Assembly (NCBI GenBank): GCA_028641055.1
Contig: CM054062.1
Location: forward strand, 271,393,092-271,457,091
Direction of reading: 5' to 3'
Length of the DNA stretch: 64,000 nt
Source: Alopecurus myosuroides
Lineage: Eukaryota; Streptophyta; Magnoliopsida; Poales; Poaceae
The notes beneath the pieces are model-generated. The model worked only from the letters and a program-made list of their open reading frames with translations, did not search any database and had not been told where the DNA came from. Position numbers and translations under genes: made by a program. Of the stretch, positions 58,936-64,000 are shown piece by piece. Each line of letters begins with the position of its first letter. Positions within the stretch are counted from its first letter, which is position 1.

Positions 58936-60866
58936 GAGGCCTCATGGTACACGGATTGAAGGTAGCAAAGGAAGTTGGCGTGCAGCGTATCATATGCTAT
59001 GGTGACTCGGATCTGGTTGTGCAGCAAGTCTCCGGCACTTGGGATGCTCTGGACGCCAACATGGCGTCATACCGCTTCCTGGTTCAAACCATGACAGGAT
59101 TCTTTGAAGGTTGCGAGTTCCAGCACATCCACCGAGCAGAGAATGAAGCAGCTGATGAGCTGTCCAAGTTGGGATCTTCTCGGCAGTACATCCCGGCTGG
59201 GATTGCCTTGGAGCATTTGAGAAAGCCATCCATCAAGCCATCCCCCAACTCGGAGTCCATCTTCGTTCCTTCCCTGCCTGATGAGGAAGCAGTTCCAATG
59301 GAGATTGACTGGGAAGGTGCAAAAGGAGACCCGGGGACTGCAGTCTCCATCCCGGGGACTGGCACCTGCAACCCGGGGACTGGCGCCGGTAACCCGGGGA
59401 CTGTCCCTCTCTACTCGGGGACTGCTCTTCCCTACTCGGGGAATGCCCCTCTCAGCTCGGGGACTGTCGCATTCCTTGAAGAAGTCCTTGCAAACCGTTT
59501 GGGCCTGCAGAGAGTCAACCCCAACACAGAAAAAGAAGCAGCAGCGGCTGCCCCAATGGAAGTGGACGAACCAGTGTTTCCCGCGCAGGAGACGCCGAGT
59601 TGGGCCATGCCCATACTATCCTTTCTAAGGGACGGTACCCTGCCAGAAGATGAGGTGACTGCAAGACAGATTCAGAGAAGATCCAAGGGCTACACCATCT
59701 TCAGAGAAGTGCTGCACAAGAGAAGTGCCACTGGCGTGTTGCAACGCTGTGTGGACCCGGAAGAAGTAGAGGAAATTCTGGTGGAGATACACCAAGGAGA
59801 ATGTGGGCATCACGCCTCTTCTCGGGCTCTTGTCAAGAAGGCTTTTCGGCATGGTTTTTACTGGCTCACCGCTTTGCAGCAAGCTGAAGACATCGTGAGA
59901 AAGTGCAACGGTTGCCAGAGATTCGCGAGTAAGATCCACATGCCTGCTTCCCAGTTGAAAACCATTCCCATCACTTGGCCGTTTGCTGTTTGGTGTTTGG
60001 ATATGGTCGGCCCCTTCAAGGCGGCTAGAGGCAACATGACACACATCTTAGTCATGGTGGACAAGTTCACCAAATGGATTGAAGTGAGGCCTAATCGGAA
60101 GTGCGATGGAGCTACAGCCGTGAAATTCTTAAAGGATGTGATCTTGAGATATGGCTACCCGCACATCATCATCACAGATAACGGCACCAACTTTGCTGAG
60201 GGAGCCATGGTGAGATTCTGCAGAGATAAGCACATCCGACTAGATGTCGCGTCTGTCGCGCATCCCGCGTCCAATGGACAGGTGGAAAGAGCAAATGGCA
60301 TGCTGCTTGCAGGCATAAAGCCAAGGCTGATTGAGCCGCTGCTGAAAACACCAGGGTGTTGGCTAGACGAGTTGCCAGCGGTGTTGTGGAGTCTAAGGAC
60401 TACCCCTAACCGGTCAACCGGCTACACACCATTCTTCTTGGTTTACGGGGCTGAAGCCGTGTTGCCAATCGACCTAGAGCATGACTCCCCCCGAGTAGCC
60501 CTCTACACTGAGGCGGAGGCGAGAGAAGCTCGAGAAGACGATGTTGACCTGCTAGAAGAAGCAAGAGAGCTTACTCGGTCACGTTCGGCTGTTTACCAGC
60601 AAAACTTGAGGCGTTATCACAGCCGAAAAGTGAACCCAAGGGTTTTCCGAGAAGGAGACATGGTCCTGAGGCTTGTGCAGCGCACAGCCGGGATGCACAA
60701 GCTGTCCCCTCCTTGGGAAGGGCCGTTCATTATGAGCAAGGCTTTGCACAATGATGCCTATTACCTCGTCGACGTGCGTCCATCACAGGAGAACGGGGCG
60801 GATAAAGCTGGAGAGGAGTCTAAGCGCCCCTGGAATGTGGCTCTACTTCGTCGCTTTCATGCATGA
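58936..60866 (+). pseudogene. pol: Second RNase H end and integrase, element D
   Basis: This part is a 640-codon open frame. It holds the RNase H motif ICYGDSDLVVQQV and HRAENEAADELSKL. A linker contains seven 7-residue repeats (59331-59477). Integrase follows: the HHCC region (IHQGECGHHASS ... CNGCQRF) and all three catalytic residues (CLDMVGPF, ITDNGTNF, NGQVERANG). No chromodomain is present, as expected for Tat. The stop is TGA at 60864-60866. Integrase itself looks intact. Confidence 0.87.
59331..59477 (+). repeat. 21-bp tandem repeat, seven units, in pol of element D
   Basis: CGGGGACTG-type cores recur at exactly 21-base steps (59331, 59352, 59373, 59394, 59415, 59436, 59457). The encoded units are seven residues long and begin PGT (later SGT or SGN). 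It lies between the second RNase H and integrase. Confidence 0.88.
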
Positions 60867-61533
60867 GCAAAAGTGTGTATGTACTCTCTTATCCGAGTAA
60901 AAGCTCCTACTCTGCAATCTGAAATTGAACTCGGGGACTGCCCTCGTCCAAAATTTCTCTAAGTGTTTCTACTCTGTTGTTTCTTTGTCTACTCGGTTGC
61001 TGCGCTTAGAATTTCAAAAGCATACAAAGTAGTGTGTTTATACTCACCGGACACTCTGTGACTCTGCTGCTGTCCGCAAACCGGCTTCATGGCAAGCCAG
61101 AGAACAAGCCAAAAGGTCAATGAACACATGAAAAATTCCAAAGGGAAGGAAGCGTGTGGCAACCGAATAGAGCGTTTTTTACTGTCTGTTGTTATCCTTT
61201 TCGGCTATGTGGTGGGTAGCGTTACTATGACTGTTTCCTAGTGGCTAAGTATTTGAAACCTCAACTTTGAACTCTTGTGACTCGAATACCAAAAAAGCAA
61301 CAAGTTGCAGGTAAGAGCTGAGATAAAAAGGAAGGGTGGATGAAAAATGCAACTCGGGGACTCGCATGATAACGCAACCCGGCATCAAGCCAAAGCTGCT
61401 CAAATTACTAAGTATAAAAACTTCAAATGAAATAAAACTAAGTAGCAACGGGAAGGTAAATTGTTCAGTACATCTGCACCCGGCATTCCGAGGATCTGAT
61501 AAAAGTTTCAAGCATAAGTGTGGCAGGACATAA
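60867..61533 (+). other. Spacer between integrase and antisense gene of element D
   Basis: No coding frame is recognisable on either strand. The core CTCGGGGACT, also seen in the tandem repeat, recurs at about 60930 and 61354. It should include the 3' UTR of the antisense gene. Confidence 0.6.
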
Positions 61534-64000
61534 TCAGGTGGAGGTAGCAGCATTTTCAGTGTTGGTCTTGGTGGCATTAGCTTCAATGGTGGCCTTGGCA
61601 GCGTCAGCTTCCGGGTTGGCGACATCCGCTTCCGGGTTGGTGGCAGCCTGATCAGAAGTGGCTGTGGCCACCGAGATGGGATCCGTCGCCGAAGTGGAGG
61701 CAGCAGATTGAGCGCGGAGTCGCGCCGTGTCATCGAGGGCTGCGCCTGATGAAGTGTCGAACTCAAGGGCTGCGGTGTCAATGGTCATTTCCACGCTTTC
61801 GGCTTCTTCGTCGCTATCCGCGACGGCCGCGCCCTAGCCCTTCTCGGACTTCTCATCGGTGCTGGCGAAGAAGCTCAGCCCGTTTGACATCGTGGCCTCC
61901 TCGTCATCATCTTCATCCTCGTCATCGCCCTCGCCTTCCACATCCGTGTCGGGCTCGGGGAGGCCTTTGATGTAGTGCGCGGTATCCGCGTAGGAGGCGA
62001 TCTCCCACGCGACTGCCTGACGGCGAGCCACGCACTCGGGTTCCTTCTCCCACTTGGAATCGCGGCGCATCTCGAGGATGGTATTGAGATTGAGGTTCTC
62101 ATACCAGCTGCAGATGAAGAGGAGCAGCATATCCGCGCCTGCCCGAGCTCCGGATACTCGCCACTTCTTCAGCTCGGCCTTGACGCCATTCAGCTTCTCG
62201 GCGAGCCCACGGATGGTTGCTGGCGCAGAGTCTCGAGGCCAAAACAAGTCATGGAGTTTGAAGGCAGTGCGGACCAGATCGGTGCCCACGCCCCTTAGAC
62301 GCTGGAGCTGCCCCTGCATGTTTGTGAAGCTGTCTTCGATCGAGGCTTTAGTGTCCATGGGCTCGCCCTTCTCGGTGCGAGCTGCTTGGGCCTTTGACAG
62401 AGCAGGTTTGCAAGCCGAGCTGAGGTCGGGGAAATTTTCTGAAAAAGCTATCAAAAAGATTAGAGACAGAGGCAGAGAAGAGAAGCGAATCAAGCAGCAG
62501 AGAAGCAAAAGGAGACAGCGAAGCGCAGAGAAGCGGGTACTTACTATTCAGCTCGCAGAGTAGCGACTGCAGCTTCTTCTCCCATGACTCCTCATCAGCA
62601 ACGTGCCTTTCTTCCACCCTCCGAAACTGGGCCAGCTGGAGCATGAGATCTGAGTTGCTCTTCCTCAGCGTATCGCACTCCAGCTCAAGAGCCCTTTTCT
62701 CAGCCTTGGGAGCTGCTTCAATCTTGTTCTTCTCGGCCGCTATCTTGTTCTTCTCGGCAGCTATGTCAAGGGCATTTTGGAGGGCGGCTCGCAGCTGGAC
62801 TTGGAGAGGTTCCATCTCGGTGGCGTGCTCTTTCTTAAGCTCTACTGCCTGGCTCTCTAGTTGCTGCTGCACCTTGGTGGGTTTGAGGCAGTCAAGATGC
62901 TCCTCAACAAATTTCTTGTGATCTTCTGCGGAGAGAGGAGCAAGGTCAACAGGGAAGCAAAGAAGCAAAGGAAGGAAGACAAGCCGAGAAGACGGCAATT
63001 CACCTTCCAGTTTCTTGATGGTGGTCTCAGCGCTCTCAACAAACACATGGCAGAGCTTGTGCTCTTCTTCCAGCGCCTTAAACTTGCCTGCAGGGTAAAA
63101 TCGGTTAAAGCAGAAAGCATAAGCGGGCATAAACACGAAACGCATGAACCGCGTAGCTAAAAGCTTACTTTCGATCTCGGAAATCTTGAGAGTACGGTCC
63201 ACGGCCTCCTTCTCTGTCGCAGCATCGCTTTTGCGCCTGCTTCTATGGCCTCAAGGCACCTTCTTGCAATGCTGTGATTCCAGAGCAGCGACCGGTACAG
63301 ATTTGTTCTCTTCAAGAGGCTATTCTGAGAGGCAGAAAGAAAAGGATTCAGACGAAATTTTGAAGATTCAACCCGAGAAGACGGCAACTCGATTGAGTAT
63401 CCGTCTACTCGGCCCGAATCTCGGGGACTGGGTAATGGATAAGAAGAAGGAGAAGAGTAGAAGAGAAGAAAAAAGCAACTCGGAACAGACAAGCAAAACT
63501 TACCGCGTAGGTTTGCTCGATGTCTTCTGCATTTTTGCGGTGGACGAACAGCTTCGCGGCAAGCGTACTGGTGGAGGACGAGATGGTCATGGGATTGTAC
63601 CCCATGTCCGCCTTGTTCCAGTCAGTGCGCCAGTGGTCCAGCTTGCCCAAGGCAAGGCCGTGCCAGGGCTCATTGCCAAGGACGTCGTTCTTCCAGTCAG
63701 CTTCAATGAAGCCTACCCGGTCGATCATCTGCTCAAGCCCCTTGGACGTCACCTCGGTCTCCTGGACCTCGCGCGAGAAAATTGAAAGGGCCCTGTCCTT
63801 GTTCTTGGCTGGCGGCTTGGAGTCCACAGCCTGGGCCTGTTTGCCTCTAGTAATAGCAAGTTCCTTCTCGGCCGCGCTTAGCGGGATGCTGTACTGCTTG
63901 CTCGTCTGCAACATGTAAGGCGGGTAGGCAGGCGGATCGCGAAGGCTTGATCCAGGAGGTATGCCTTCAGCGCTGCCAGAAGCACCAATAGTGAGGTGCC
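61534..64000 (-). pseudogene. Spliced antisense gene of element D, 5' part outside window
   Basis: Five exons can be read on the minus strand: 64000 (edge) to 63504, 63324-63169, 63087-63004, 62925-62545 and 62438-61534. All introns are GT-AG and phases fit. The product has long coiled coils (EEEHKLCHVFVESAETTIKK; IAAEKNKIAAEKNKIEAAPK), then a C-terminal domain (WRVSGARAGADMLLLFICSW) like that of the gene in element C, and an acidic, Ala-rich tail with NPEAD repeats. A one-base loss in an A run near 63220 and a TAG at 61834-61836 disable it. It keeps the same place and orientation relative to pol as the gene in C. Confidence 0.7.

Larger units (their letters stand above)
42065..64000 (+). mobile_element. 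Element D: Tat-type Gypsy element, interrupted by E, 3' end outside window
   Basis: The LTR start TGTCGGGG is at 42065 and its end CCACGACA at 53900, with element E inside. Then come a Tat-type primer site, gag, protease, RT, two RNase H domains, integrase (to 60866) and a spliced gene on the opposite strand (61534 to the window edge). Two RNase H domains plus an antisense gene after pol are known Tat-lineage traits. Several frameshifts and stops make this copy inactive. Confidence 0.9.

Overview
The window is plant nuclear DNA made almost entirely of nested LTR retrotransposons of the Ty3/Gypsy superfamily. LTRs of 3.5-4.6 kb, an Athila-type remnant, chromodomain (Tekay/Del-type) elements and Tat-type elements with antisense genes suggest a large-genome grass, most likely Triticeae. 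This attribution is from memory of such families, not from a search. I see no intact host gene, no rRNA gene, no functional tRNA gene and no CRISPR array.

Layout. (1) 1-11051: element A, Tekay-type, + strand; its 5' LTR is cut by the window edge, gag-pol is at 3125-7459 and the 3' LTR at 7497-11051. A sits inside the integrase end of an older Athila-type element, whose 3' part with its LTR fills 11052-15545. (2) 15546-15870 and 40965-42064: about 1.4 kb of unrecognised target DNA with a broken minus-strand reading frame, split by element B. (3) 15876-40964: element B, Tekay-type, + strand, LTRs about 4.6 kb, with an extra frame (ORF0-like) before gag. Its 5' LTR is interrupted by element C. 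(4) 17535-27458: element C, Tat-type, minus strand, perfect CCTTT target duplication, LTRs of 479 bp. It keeps gag and protease, has lost RT-RNase H-integrase, and carries an apparently intact spliced gene on the opposite strand (18389-22322). (5) 42065-64000: element D, Tat-type, + strand, with gag-pol to 60866 and a decayed antisense gene at 61534-64000; it continues beyond the window. Its 5' LTR is interrupted by (6) element E, 42630-53607, Tekay-type, minus strand, perfect TACAC target duplication, nearly identical LTRs but a decayed interior.

Insertion order that can be read: Athila before A; target DNA before B and D; B before C; D before E. C and E look youngest, with about 2 differences in 479 bp and about 20 in 3.6 kb between their LTRs, counted by eye.

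The most interesting content is: the 787-codon spliced antisense gene of C with its own TATA box and 5' UTR intron; gag frames in C and D that start inside the LTR and read through the primer binding site; element A, whose pol is mostly open but has lost catalytic residues in RT, RNase H and integrase; and short palindromic or hairpin modules kept in LTRs and near the polypurine tracts of A, B and E, partly by paired changes.
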